A stretch of 64,000 nucleotides of DNA from Pseudomonadota bacterium. Lineage in GTDB: Bacteria; Desulfobacterota; Desulfovibrionia; Desulfovibrionales; Desulfovibrionaceae. The stretch spans positions 199,689-263,688 of the forward strand of contig JAEZYD010000047.1 in assembly GCA_023419375.1 (NCBI GenBank), given 5' to 3'. The notes beneath the pieces were generated by a model. The model was given only the letters and a program-made list of their open reading frames with translations. It searched no databases and had not been told where the DNA came from. The position numbers were made by a program, and so were the translations under genes. This document shows positions 16,888 to 25,604 of the stretch, one piece after another. The stretch's first letter is position 1. Every line of letters begins with the position of its first letter.

Positions 16888-17967
16888 ATGTTCGGTTCGC
16901 AGCAAGATCCAAGCAGAACAGAAAAAGCCTCTCCAAAACGCGTCAGCAAACAGCGCGAGGAAGGCAATGTTCCCAAAGCCCCGGAGCTTGGCAAGGCCGT
17001 GAGTCTGCTGGGGGGCATGTGTATTCTTTATGCCTGGATCGGCCCCATGACCGACAATATCAAGCGCTTGTTCCGCCACTTTCTCAGCCACTCGTGGGAG
17101 TTCGATCCCAACCCCGAAAACGTCTACAGCCTGAGCATTGACGTCACGCTTGAGATTGCCCGCATGATCATGCCAATCCTGCTGACTCTGGGCTTTCTGG
17201 CCTTTCTGGCGCAGCGCTTACAGGTGGGCAAACTCTGGACAACCAAGGTGATGCGCCCCAACCTGAAGCGCTTCAACATCGTTCAGGGACTCAAGCAGAT
17301 GCTGGCCTCGCCGCAAACAGCCCTGCGCACCATCAAGAGCCTGCTGTTTTCGCTTGTGCTCGGCCTTATCCCTGGCTGGATCATCTTCAAGGAGCATCAG
17401 AATTTTCTGCCCATGTACTACGCCAGCACAGAGGGCGTGGCGACCTACATGCTGCAAATGGCCTTCAAGCTGACCAGCTACGCGCTGCTGCCCATCATTG
17501 CCATTGCCGTTTTTGACGTATGGCAGTCGCACTATGCCTATAACGAAGGCATGAAGATGACCAAATCAGAAGTGAAGGACGAGCAGAAGCAGGCGGAAGG
17601 CGACCCCGTGGTCAAGGGGCAGCAACGCAGAAAAATGATGGAAATGATGAGCAAGCGCATGCTGGCCGACGTGCCCAAGGCCGATGTGGTGGTTACAAAC
17701 CCCACGCACATAGCCGTGGCCCTGAGCTATAACACCTCGGAAGCTCCCGCGCCCATCGTGCTTGCCAAGGGCGCAGACCATCTGGCCGAAAAAATCAAGG
17801 AAATAGCCCGCGAAAACAGGATTCCCATTCGCGAAAACGTGCCTCTGGCACGGGCTTTGTATAAGTCCACCGAGGTGGGCGACATGATTCCCGAAGAGCT
17901 TTACAAAGCAGTGGCTGCCGTGCTGGCCAGCATCTGGAAGCTCAAGCCCAAGGCGGCAAGGCCCTAG
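16888..17967 (+). CDS. flhB: Flagellar type III export switch protein FlhB
   Basis: FlhB is the inner-membrane export-gate component that switches secretion from rod/hook to filament proteins. The 359-aa protein begins SRTEKASPKRVSKQREEGNV, the typical T-E-KATPKR-REEG opening, then has four membrane helices. The cytoplasmic domain contains the autocleavage motif NPTH at residues 271-274 (VVVTNPTHIAVAL). The chosen ATG at 16888 follows GGTGGTAAG. flhA lies 83 bp downstream. fliR, a common upstream neighbour, is instead at 57.9 kb in this window. Confidence 0.96.
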   Translation: MFGSQQDPSRTEKASPKRVSKQREEGNVPKAPELGKAVSLLGGMCILYAWIGPMTDNIKRLFRHFLSHSWEFDPNPENVYSLSIDVTLEIARMIMPILLTLGFLAFLAQRLQVGKLWTTKVMRPNLKRFNIVQGLKQMLASPQTALRTIKSLLFSLVLGLIPGWIIFKEHQNFLPMYYASTEGVATYMLQMAFKLTSYALLPIIAIAVFDVWQSHYAYNEGMKMTKSEVKDEQKQAEGDPVVKGQQRRKMMEMMSKRMLADVPKADVVVTNPTHIAVALSYNTSEAPAPIVLAKGADHLAEKIKEIARENRIPIRENVPLARALYKSTEVGDMIPEELYKAVAAVLASIWKLKPKAARP

Positions 17968-18050
17968 AAAGGCAAGGAATTTTTCCATCTTGTCCATACG
18001 TACCAGGGTAAACCCGCTTTCGGGAACCAACGCAGAGAGGTGTCATAAAA

Positions 18051-20150
18051 ATGGCTGCCGCAGTAATACCCCAGCTTGATTACGCTCGATTTTCAAAAAA
18101 CGGCGAAATATTTCTTGCAGCCGGCGTGGTCATCATCCTGTTTGTCATGCTGGTGCCTCTGCCCACGTTTTTTCTCGATTTCATGCTTTGCATCAGTATT
18201 TCCATTTCGCTGCTGGTACTTGTAACCACCATGTTCATGACCTCGCCGCTGGAATTTACCATTTTTCCTTCGCTGCTGCTGGTCACGACACTTCTGAGGC
18301 TGGCGCTCAACGTGGCGTCCACCCGTCTTATTCTGCTCAACGGCAATATGGGCGCAAACGCCGCGGGTGAAGTCATCCGCGCGTTCGGCCAGTTTGTTGT
18401 GGGCGGCAGTTACGTTGTGGGCGCCGTTATCTTCATGATCCTGTTCATTCTGAACAAAACAGTTATCACGGCTGGTACCACACGCATCGCGGAAGTGGCG
18501 GCCCGCTTCACCTTGGACGCCATGCCCGGCAAACAGATGGCCATTGAAGCCGACCTCAACGCCGGTTTGCTGGATGAAGAACAGGCCAATGCCCGCCGTG
18601 CGGCCTTGCGCAAGGAAGCAGACTTTTACGGCGCCATGGACGGTGCCTGCAAATTTGTTTCGGGCGACGTGAACGCAGGCATGTTCATCACGCTGGTGAA
18701 CCTTGTGGGCGGCATCATCATTGGCATGGTCCAGAAGGATATGGACTGGAACACAGCCCTCACCACCTATTCCCTGCTGACCATCGGTGACGGTCTGGTT
18801 TCCACCATACCTTCCATCATTGTTTCCACCGGCACAGGCCTGCTGGTTTCGCGCGCCGCCTCTGAAGCCAAGATGGGCGAAGAATTTCTGGCCCAGCTTA
18901 CCTTCAACAGCCGCGCGCTCAAGATGGTTTCGGCCGTGTTGCTGCTGTTCGCACTGGTTCCCGGCCTGCCGACCATCCCCTTCCTCTGCATTTCGGCCCT
19001 TATCTTTGTGGTGAGCCGCCTCACGGAAAACAAGGATCAGGAGGCCGCCAACAAGGCAAAGGAAGACAAGAAAAAGAAAAGCGGTTCCGGCACCGCCGAC
19101 ACGCCGGAAGAAGTGCAGGCCTTGCTGCCGCTCGATACTCTTGAGCTTGAAGTGGGTTACGGCCTCATCCCCCTGGTGGACGAAGAACAGAGCGGCAACC
19201 TGCTGGCCCGCATCCGCTCCATACGCCGACAGTTCGCGCTGGACATGGGCGTGGTCATCCCCTCGCTGCACCTGCGCGATAACCTTCAGCTCAAGCCCGG
19301 CCAGTACGCTCTGCTTATCAAGGGCAATCAGGTGGCTTCGGCAGAAATTCTGGTCGATCACTTTCTGGCCATGGATCCCGGCAACGTGACCACCAAGATC
19401 AGCGGCATTGAAACGCGCGAGCCTGCCTTTAACCTGCCTGCCCTGTGGATTCCCGACAGCCAGCGCGAGGAGGCCATGCTTGCGGGCTACACGGTGGTTG
19501 ACCCGGCCACGGTTATCGCCACGCATCTGACGGAAGTGTTCAAACGTCAGCTGGCCGACTTTCTTGACCGTCAGGGCGTGCAGGGGCTGCTGGACACGGT
19601 CGCCAAGCATTCACCCAAGGCAGTGGAAGACCTGGTGCCCAACGTGCTGCCCCTTGGCGTGGTGCAGAAAGTGCTGCAACTGCTGGTGCGTGAAAGCGTC
19701 AGCATACGTGACATGCTCACCATTGTGGAAACTCTGGGCGACTTTGGCTCAAGCGTCAAAAATCCCGACACGCTGGCGGAATATGTGCGCGAAAAGCTCT
19801 CCCGCGCCATTGTGCGGCCCTATCTGGACAGCCAGGGAACGCTTTCTGTGCTGACCCTTGCGCCCAATGCCGAGCGGCTGGTGCAGGAAGGCATTCGCCA
19901 TGCCGACAACGGCGTGACCTTCCTCTCCATGAATCCGGCTGTGGCCCAGCGCCTGGTGAACAATATCAGCACGGCTGCCGACAATGCGGTGAATACCGAT
20001 GCCCAGCCCGTACTGCTGGTGACGCCGCTCATCCGCCCGCATCTGGCCCAGATTGTCACGCGTTTCCTGCCCACGGTGCCGGTCATCTCGCAGGCGGAGA
20101 TTCCACCTGACATCCGGCTGCAATCGGTGGGCGTGGTAAGCGCCGAATAA
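18051..20150 (+). CDS. flhA: Flagellar type III export gate protein FlhA
   Basis: FlhA forms the nonameric export ring and couples the proton motive force to secretion. At 699 aa it has standard length. The N-terminal half holds eight predicted helices, including the family segment LLLVTTLLRLALNVASTRLIL and the FHIPEP-type loop (ARFTLDAMPGKQMAIEADLN). The C-terminal cytoplasmic half starts after a charged linker (KAKEDKKKKSGSGT) and carries LEVGYGLIPLVD and RRQFALDMGVVIP. GAGAGGTG precedes the ATG. A terminator follows. Confidence 0.97.
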   Translation: MAAAVIPQLDYARFSKNGEIFLAAGVVIILFVMLVPLPTFFLDFMLCISISISLLVLVTTMFMTSPLEFTIFPSLLLVTTLLRLALNVASTRLILLNGNMGANAAGEVIRAFGQFVVGGSYVVGAVIFMILFILNKTVITAGTTRIAEVAARFTLDAMPGKQMAIEADLNAGLLDEEQANARRAALRKEADFYGAMDGACKFVSGDVNAGMFITLVNLVGGIIIGMVQKDMDWNTALTTYSLLTIGDGLVSTIPSIIVSTGTGLLVSRAASEAKMGEEFLAQLTFNSRALKMVSAVLLLFALVPGLPTIPFLCISALIFVVSRLTENKDQEAANKAKEDKKKKSGSGTADTPEEVQALLPLDTLELEVGYGLIPLVDEEQSGNLLARIRSIRRQFALDMGVVIPSLHLRDNLQLKPGQYALLIKGNQVASAEILVDHFLAMDPGNVTTKISGIETREPAFNLPALWIPDSQREEAMLAGYTVVDPATVIATHLTEVFKRQLADFLDRQGVQGLLDTVAKHSPKAVEDLVPNVLPLGVVQKVLQLLVRESVSIRDMLTIVETLGDFGSSVKNPDTLAEYVREKLSRAIVRPYLDSQGTLSVLTLAPNAERLVQEGIRHADNGVTFLSMNPAVAQRLVNNISTAADNAVNTDAQPVLLVTPLIRPHLAQIVTRFLPTVPVISQAEIPPDIRLQSVGVVSAE

Positions 20151-20172
20151 TCCGACTCTCCCAAATGCTACG

Positions 20173-20213
20173 CGGCGCTCCGACCTTTGTGTCAGAGCGC
20201 CGCTTTATTGTTT
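20173..20213 (+). terminator. Terminator after flhA
   Basis: CGGCGCTC (20173-20180) pairs with GAGCGCCG (20195-20202), then a T-rich CTTTATTGTTT. It separates flhBA from flhF-flhG-fliA, so the second group probably has its own promoter in the next 200 bp. Confidence 0.65.
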
Positions 20214-20425
20214 ATATTCCTTTCCAGCTATCAGGATTCGTTGCCTTTTACTCTCTCAACCGCTAGTATCGGCTATGGCAAAAGCTGTGTTCCCGTGATT
20301 GTAATCGCCTGGGCCGATACTGCCCCAAAAGTTGGCCCCGAATTTGCAAATACAGGTCTGTCGTCAAACAAACGGCACTGATGCGCCGCTGGGCGATATT
20401 GAACCGTTAGGCAAAGGAATGGGCC

Positions 20426-21469
20426 ATGCAGGTAAAGACGTTCACAGGGGCCACATCACAGGAAATTCTGGCCAGAATCAAGGCCGAGATGGGGCCTGAC
20501 GCCGTTATCCTGGGCAACCGCACCTATCGCAAGAACGGTGCCGTCTGCCATGAAATAACTGCCGGGATCGAGCGCCCCAAGACAGAAGCAGCGCAAGCCG
20601 CAGGCGCGCCTGCTGGCTGGGGTGAATGGCACAAGGAATGGATGCATCTCAAGGATCAGATTTTTGCCTTGATGAAGCCGGCCATTCAGCTTGAACGCCT
20701 CACCCCCCGCCAGCGTGTTGCTCTGGAATATTTGCAGCGCGAAGGTGTTTCTGACTCTGTGGCGGTTGACCTTTACCAGCGTTTGCTGGCGGAACCCGGA
20801 GCCTCCGTGCTTGAATGCCTCTGCGGCATGGTGCCGGTTAAGGCCTGGGGCGCGGAACAGTGGCGGCAGCGCATCCACCTGATGGCCGGGCCTTTCGGTT
20901 TTGGCAAAACCACAACGGCCCTGCGCTTTGCACTGCACCTGCGCAAACACGAACCAGAAGCGCGCATTGCCTTTATCAACGCCGACTGCCTGCGCGGCAA
21001 CGGCAGGCTGATTTTGCGCCACTGGGCTGAGCTTTCCAATTTTACGTATATGGAAGCGCCCGACAAGGCCGCCATGGAACTAGCCCTGGCCGCCACCCGC
21101 GAGGCCCGCGCCGTATTCATTGATGTTCCCGGCCTTGACCGCAACGGCAATCTTGCCCACTGGCGGGCCGACATGGGCCTGGACACTGTGGAAGCCGCTA
21201 CGCACCTTACGCTTTCACCATTTTTTGACGCACTGCAAACACAGGCATTTTTACAAAGATACAAATTTGAAGGGCCTGGCTCCCTTGTATGGACCAAGCT
21301 GGACGAAGCCGTAAGCTTCGGCAATATTGTAAATGTGGCCTGCGCTGCCGGATTGCCGGTTTCAGCACTGTCGTTCGGCGCGGAACTCAAGGAAAGCCTT
21401 GCCCCGGCCACCGAGCCGCTGGTCTGGCGTCTTATTTTCAAAAGGCAACTTCCCGGCCAGGCCGCCTAG
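20426..21469 (+). CDS. flhF: Flagellar SRP-type GTPase FlhF
   Basis: FlhF determines the number and polar placement of flagella. The 347-aa protein starts MQVKTFTGATSQEILARIK, the classic B domain, followed by VILGNRTYRKNG. The GTPase core has MAGPFGFGKTTTALRFALHL; the P-loop reads GPFGFGKTT rather than the usual GPTGVGKTT. FINADCLRGNGRLILRHWAE and VFIDVPGLDRNG supply the other G motifs, and LVWTKLDEAVSFGN matches the TKLDE motif. The ATG at 20426 follows AAAGGAAT. flhG follows closely. Confidence 0.94.
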   Translation: MQVKTFTGATSQEILARIKAEMGPDAVILGNRTYRKNGAVCHEITAGIERPKTEAAQAAGAPAGWGEWHKEWMHLKDQIFALMKPAIQLERLTPRQRVALEYLQREGVSDSVAVDLYQRLLAEPGASVLECLCGMVPVKAWGAEQWRQRIHLMAGPFGFGKTTTALRFALHLRKHEPEARIAFINADCLRGNGRLILRHWAELSNFTYMEAPDKAAMELALAATREARAVFIDVPGLDRNGNLAHWRADMGLDTVEAATHLTLSPFFDALQTQAFLQRYKFEGPGSLVWTKLDEAVSFGNIVNVACAAGLPVSALSFGAELKESLAPATEPLVWRLIFKRQLPGQAA

Positions 21470-21502
21470 CGCGGCATGAGCCATAACATGTGGAGCAGAC
21501 AG

Positions 21503-22315
21503 ATGAGCGGCACTTTCCCTCTGGTTTTTTCCGTCACCTCAGGCAAGGGCGGCGTAGGCAAGACCAATATCTCGGTCAATCTCGCCATTTGCCTTGCGCA
21601 GCTGGGCAAGCAGGTGGTGCTTATTGACGCCGACCTCGGCCTTGCCAACGTAGACGTGGTGCTTGGTCTGACCCCGCAGAAGAATATTTTTCATCTGTTC
21701 CACGAAGGGGCTACCATTTCGGACATACTCTTTCCCACGCCTTACGGCTTTTCCATCTTGCCTGCTTCTTCCGGCATGAGCGAAATGCTCACCCTTTCCA
21801 CGGGGCAGAAGCTTGAGCTGCTTGAAGCCGTTGACGAAATGGAAGACGGGCTTGACTACCTCATCGTGGATACCGGTGCGGGCATCAGCGACAACGTACT
21901 CTATTTCAACATGGCTGCGCAGGAACGTCTGGTGGTGCTTACGCCGGAACCGACCTCGCTCACTGACGCCTATGCCCTCATCAAGGTGCTGAAAAACAAT
22001 CACGGCGTTGAACGCTTCAAGGTGTGCGTCAACATGGCCCCGGACCTCAAGACGGCCAAGGACATGTTTGTGCGTCTGCATCAGGCCTGCGACCATTTTC
22101 TCAGTGGCGTCTCCCTGGAGCTCGTGGGCGTTATCCCGCGCGATACAGGCGTGCGCAAGGCCGTGGTGCAGCAGTTGCCCTATTGCATAAGCGAACCGCA
22201 AAGCCCGGCGGCAAAGGCCACCATGTCGCTGGCCAAGAATATCAGCGCATGGGAAGCCCCCGAAAACCTCGACGGCAACATCAAGTTTTTCTGGAAAAAG
22301 CTGCTGTTCCGCTAG
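21503..22315 (+). CDS. flhG: Flagellar number regulator FlhG (FleN/MinD-type ATPase)
   Basis: FlhG is a P-loop ATPase that antagonises FlhF to limit flagellar number. The start ATG at 21503 has TGGAG 7 bases upstream and yields MSGTFPLVFSVTSGKGGVGKTN, with the deviant Walker A KGGVGKT; an in-frame ATG at 21476 has no ribosome site. DADLGLANVDVVLGL and LDYLIVDTGAGISDNVLYF are the A' and Walker B regions. The C-terminus ends in a basic, hydrophobic stretch (FFWKKLLFR) compatible with membrane association. It lies between flhF and fliA. Confidence 0.94.
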   Translation: MSGTFPLVFSVTSGKGGVGKTNISVNLAICLAQLGKQVVLIDADLGLANVDVVLGLTPQKNIFHLFHEGATISDILFPTPYGFSILPASSGMSEMLTLSTGQKLELLEAVDEMEDGLDYLIVDTGAGISDNVLYFNMAAQERLVVLTPEPTSLTDAYALIKVLKNNHGVERFKVCVNMAPDLKTAKDMFVRLHQACDHFLSGVSLELVGVIPRDTGVRKAVVQQLPYCISEPQSPAAKATMSLAKNISAWEAPENLDGNIKFFWKKLLFR

Positions 22316-22485
22316 AATTACGGGCGGGATTCCGGGTCTGACAGGCCTTTGGCGACAGAAGCAACGCACCATAACCTCAACGTGTCAAAAACGCAGCGCA
22401 CCCAGCCTTGGCGGGCAGGTGGGGCGAGGCATAACAGGCATCCAGATGCCACGGGGTAGAAGAGGCAAATCCGAAGGAAACCAAC

Positions 22486-23265
22486 ATGAAGACCGGCACA
22501 GCGCAAGCGCAAGCTCCCTGCCCCTGGGAAGCGCTCGAAACCGGGGCAACCCCTTGGGAGAGCTTTTCACCGGCAGAGCAGGAATCTGTGGTGCGTCACT
22601 ATGCGCCCAAGATACGCTTTCTCGCTTTGCGGCTCAAAGCCAAGTTGCCGCGCAGCATAGAACTTGGGGAGCTGATCAGCTCCGGCACCCTGGGCCTCAT
22701 GGAAGCCTTGGGCAAGTTCAGGCCGCAGCTTGGCATCCGCTTTGAAACGTATGCCGAAAGCCGCATCAAGGGAGCCATGCTCGATGAATTGCGTCGGCTT
22801 GACTGGTTTCCCCGGTCGTTGCGTCAGCGTGTGTGGGTGCTTGATGAAGCCATGCGCAAGGTTGAGCACGAGCAAGGCCGACAGGCCACCGAGGACGAAC
22901 TGCAAAAGATCACCGGCCTCGACATGCGCGATGTGCGGCAGGGGCTTGAAGCCCTGCAAAACCAGCTCTGGATTTCACTTGACGCCATTCAGGACACGCT
23001 CTCGGGCGAAGGCCCCGAAGGCGGAGAACCCTTCCGCAGCACTGCCCTGCAAGAGCTTGTGGAGCGCGTTGCGCCGCTGATCGACCGCTTGACGCCAAGA
23101 GAAAAGTTGGTACTCTCGCTGTATTATACTGATGAGCTGAATATGCGTGAAACTGCCGAAGTCATGGGCATCACCGAAGGCAGGGTTTCACAATTGCATT
23201 CCCAGGCCCTGAGCCGCCTTCGCAAGGAATTTCATAATCTCTACGGCGAAGGCACTGAAATATAA
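22486..23265 (+). CDS. fliA: Flagellar sigma factor sigma-28
   Basis: FliA directs RNA polymerase to late flagellar and chemotaxis genes. The 259-aa protein has region 2 (ELISSGTLGLMEALGKFRP, then RFETYAESRIKGAMLDELR), region 3 (QGRQATEDELQKITGLDM) and region 4 (LTPREKLVLSLYYTDELNM with RVSQLHSQALSRLRK). AAGGAAACC precedes the ATG. A sigma-28-like promoter is present before cheV in this window, consistent with an active factor. No flgM anti-sigma gene is visible nearby. Confidence 0.96.
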   Translation: MKTGTAQAQAPCPWEALETGATPWESFSPAEQESVVRHYAPKIRFLALRLKAKLPRSIELGELISSGTLGLMEALGKFRPQLGIRFETYAESRIKGAMLDELRRLDWFPRSLRQRVWVLDEAMRKVEHEQGRQATEDELQKITGLDMRDVRQGLEALQNQLWISLDAIQDTLSGEGPEGGEPFRSTALQELVERVAPLIDRLTPREKLVLSLYYTDELNMRETAEVMGITEGRVSQLHSQALSRLRKEFHNLYGEGTEI

Positions 23266-23342
23266 GCTTACAACAGACAGTGGCGCACGGCTGCAACGTC
23301 TGTTGCAAACCGATATTGACGGCGCTTCAAGGAGTTCTTCTC

Positions 23343-23723
23343 ATGCCTTACAATCCGAATATGCGTGTTCTTGTGGTTGACGATTTTTCCACCATGCGCC
23401 GCATTGTGCGCAACATTCTGCGCCAGCTTGGTTTTCAGAACGTGGTGGAAGCCGATGACGGCACCTCGGCATGGGAAGTTCTGAACCGTGAAAAAATCGA
23501 CTTTATCGTTTCGGATTGGAACATGCCCCAGATGACAGGCATTGAACTGCTCCGCAAGGTTCGCTCAAGCGAACAGTTTGCCGCCATCCCCTTTTTGATG
23601 GTTACTGCTGAAGCCCAGCAGGAAAACATCATTGAAGCGGTGCAGGCCAAGGTTTCCAACTACATCGTCAAGCCTTTCACTGCGGACACGATGAAGCAGA
23701 AAATCGACAAGATTTTCCCCTAG
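23343..23723 (+). CDS. cheY: Chemotaxis response regulator CheY
   Basis: A single 126-aa receiver domain: acidic pocket in VLVVDDFSTMRRIVRNIL, phosphoacceptor Asp in FIVSDWNMPQMTGIELL, conserved Thr in PFLMVTAEAQQ, and the Lys in NYIVKPFTADTM. Phospho-CheY binds the flagellar switch to change rotation. The ATG at 23343 is preceded by AAGGAG. It follows fliA by 77 bp within the flagellar regulatory group. Confidence 0.96.
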   Translation: MPYNPNMRVLVVDDFSTMRRIVRNILRQLGFQNVVEADDGTSAWEVLNREKIDFIVSDWNMPQMTGIELLRKVRSSEQFAAIPFLMVTAEAQQENIIEAVQAKVSNYIVKPFTADTMKQKIDKIFP

Positions 23724-24013
23724 AAAATTTCACCTTAAAATACTTGTCGGTTGCGATGTGCATGCGCCCGGCAAGCATGCGTGGCGCGGATATCTACAAA
23801 TATCCACGCAGGGCAGCCAGCCTCTTGCAGGCAACCTGCCCTTGGCCACAGCACCAAGATTTCCCTGGCTTTGACGGCCCGCTCCTGGCCGGGGTCAGCG
23901 CTGCCTGCGCTTACCTGGTTTGGGGCGGGTTTTTTGTTTTTAGTGGTTGCGGTAGCGTAGTGCTGATCACGGCACGGAACAGATGAACAGGCCGTGATTG
24001 TCAGGAGAGGCGC
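23724..24013. other. Gene-free spacer between cheY and fliL
   Basis: About 290 bp without a convincing gene. It holds an imperfect hairpin around 23777-23812 (GCGTGG...CCACGC with GATAT/ATATC) and a T-rich run at 23930-23941. I found no clear sigma-54 or sigma-28 promoter. It could mark the end of the flhF-cheY transcript and the start of the fliL transcript. Confidence 0.4.
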
Positions 24014-24682
24014 GTGGCTGAAAAGCAGGATTTGAAAGACGCCCCCGTCAAGGATGAACTTCAGGTTGCGGTCAGCCAGGATACAAGCCTGCGCAAGGTC
24101 GAACTTGATCTTGACGATGCTCCGTTCCTTGTGGAACAGGCGCCTCCGCCCCCGGCCAAAACCGAGGAAGCCCCACTGCAGGTAGCCGATGAAGGGGCGG
24201 AACCAACCAAGAAGAAAAAAAAGCTGCTGATCATTGCAGCCGCTGCTGGCCTGCTCGTGCTGCTGGTGGCGGGCGCTGCAATCTGGTGGTTTGTACTGCG
24301 CACTCCCCCGCCGCCGCCTCCGGAGCCAATCAAGCCAGAGGTCATCGTGGTGCCTTCTGCAAAAACGCCCACTGCCCAGCCTGACAGCGTCAAGGAACTG
24401 GCGCCCTTTGTCATACCCCGGCAAACACCCACCGGCGCGCGCTTTTTGATCTGCAAATTTTCAACTGTCAGCCAAAGCCCCAGGGTGGGCATGGAGATTG
24501 ACCACAAGCTCATTCCTCTGCGCGACGCCCTGTATTATTACCTGAGCAGCAAGTCGGACGAATTTTTGCTGAATCCGGCCAATACGGCTACCATCAAAAA
24601 AGACCTCAGCGGGGTGCTGAACGATTACCTGACGCAGGGGCGCATTGATGACATTTTGTTTGAGAGTTATCTGAACGAATAG
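24014..24682 (+). CDS. fliL: Flagellar basal-body protein FliL
   Basis: FliL surrounds the stator units and supports torque. The 222-aa protein has a long cytoplasmic N-terminus with proline runs, one membrane helix after a KKKKKLL stop (LIIAAAAGLLVLLVAGAAI), then a periplasmic domain with the FliL features PLRDALYYYLSSKS and a C-terminal ILFESYLNE. GTG start at 24014 with AGGAG 6 bases upstream. The periplasmic half fits FliL; the 70-residue cytoplasmic tail is longer than in E. coli. Confidence 0.88.
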   Translation: MAEKQDLKDAPVKDELQVAVSQDTSLRKVELDLDDAPFLVEQAPPPPAKTEEAPLQVADEGAEPTKKKKKLLIIAAAAGLLVLLVAGAAIWWFVLRTPPPPPPEPIKPEVIVVPSAKTPTAQPDSVKELAPFVIPRQTPTGARFLICKFSTVSQSPRVGMEIDHKLIPLRDALYYYLSSKSDEFLLNPANTATIKKDLSGVLNDYLTQGRIDDILFESYLNE

Positions 24683-24778
24683 CCACAGCAGCATCTGCCG
24701 GGCAGGCATGCCCGCTGCTGCATACACGACCTTCTGAAGGGTCGTACAGGCCCCCGTAATCGGCAACAGGAGGCCTCC

Positions 24779-25096
24779 ATGAGCGTTGACGCCACCATGG
24801 CCGTGCTGTATGCCCAGACCAGCCTGGCCACATCCGTAAGCAATGCCGCTGCTGTCGCCCCGCAGGCATCGGCCGCCATGTCGCGCGTTCTTGCCGCCGC
24901 AATGGCAAAGCAGGAGCAGCAGCAGGTAACGCGCACGGAACCTGGAACCCAGACGGCGCTGAACCCGGATGCCGATCACAAGGGCGCACCCCATTTTGGC
25001 AGCCGCAGAAGGCGGCGGCCCCCCCCTGAACCGGAAACCCCAGCGGGTGAAACTTCATCCCCGCTTGTGGGCAACCTTTTGAACATAAAAGTATGA
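24779..25096 (+). CDS. Small protein of unknown function in the fliL-DUF2802 interval (105 aa)
   Basis: I do not recognise a family. The ribosome site is excellent (AGGAGG) and the stop overlaps the next start by 4 bp, so translation is very likely. The N-terminal half is Ala-rich and probably helical (MSVDATMAVLYAQTSLATSV); the middle is Gln-rich, and the C-terminal third contains an RRRRRPPPEPETP stretch. There is no signal peptide or membrane helix. Position inside the flagellar group suggests an accessory or regulatory role, which is inference. Confidence 0.65.
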   Translation: MSVDATMAVLYAQTSLATSVSNAAAVAPQASAAMSRVLAAAMAKQEQQQVTRTEPGTQTALNPDADHKGAPHFGSRRRRRPPPEPETPAGETSSPLVGNLLNIKV

Positions 25097-25518
25097 ACGA
25101 CACCCTGCTTTACGCTCTCATCATGCTCTTTTCCCTCTTCGAGCTTGCCATACTTGGCGGTGTGCTTGTTTTCTACCTGCGTTTGCGCCGGTCAGAAGCC
25201 CTGCTCAACGCCTTGCAGGGCAATCAGGACAGCCTGCTGGCGCGCATAGAAATGAACGCCCGGCTGGAAAAGGAAATCGTGGCTACGTTTGCCCAACGAC
25301 AGGCGGAATTGCGGAATCTGGATGAGAAGCTCGAAGCGCGCACGCATGAACTGCGCCGTTTGCTGGAACAGGCCGAGGGCATCAGCCGCTCGCCCCAGTT
25401 TTTGCGGGAACTGATTTTGAATGGACACCGCAAAGGCCTGACCAGTCGGCAGATCGCCAAAAACGCGGGCCTCAGCGTGGATGAAGTGGATCTTATTCTT
25501 GCCCAGAACGTTCAGTAA
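25093..25518 (+). CDS. DUF2802 membrane-anchored coiled-coil protein
   Basis: A 141-aa protein with one N-terminal helix (LLYALIMLFSLFELAILGGVLVF split by few polar residues), a long coiled-coil (residues 35-95), and a C-terminal helix-turn-helix-like tail with GLTSRQIAKNAGLSVDEVDLIL, the DUF2802 signature. Proteins of this family recur beside flagellar and chemotaxis genes, but their role is not known. Its ATG overlaps the previous stop by 4 bp. It closes the flagellar group. Confidence 0.75.
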   Translation: MNDTLLYALIMLFSLFELAILGGVLVFYLRLRRSEALLNALQGNQDSLLARIEMNARLEKEIVATFAQRQAELRNLDEKLEARTHELRRLLEQAEGISRSPQFLRELILNGHRKGLTSRQIAKNAGLSVDEVDLILAQNVQ

Positions 25519-25604
25519 CGTTCCCAAAGCGTTGCACCTGACGAGCAGCTATTCCTGACGCAAGCCTGCAGCCCCAGACAAACAGGGTCATTCCGGCGTG
25601 CGGA

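Noticed and set aside
20264..20321. GCCGATAC (20314-20321) and its reverse complement (20264-20271) as a sigma-28 promoter for flhF
   Set aside because: There is no TAAA-like box at the needed distance upstream. The inverted pair may be chance or a weak hairpin.
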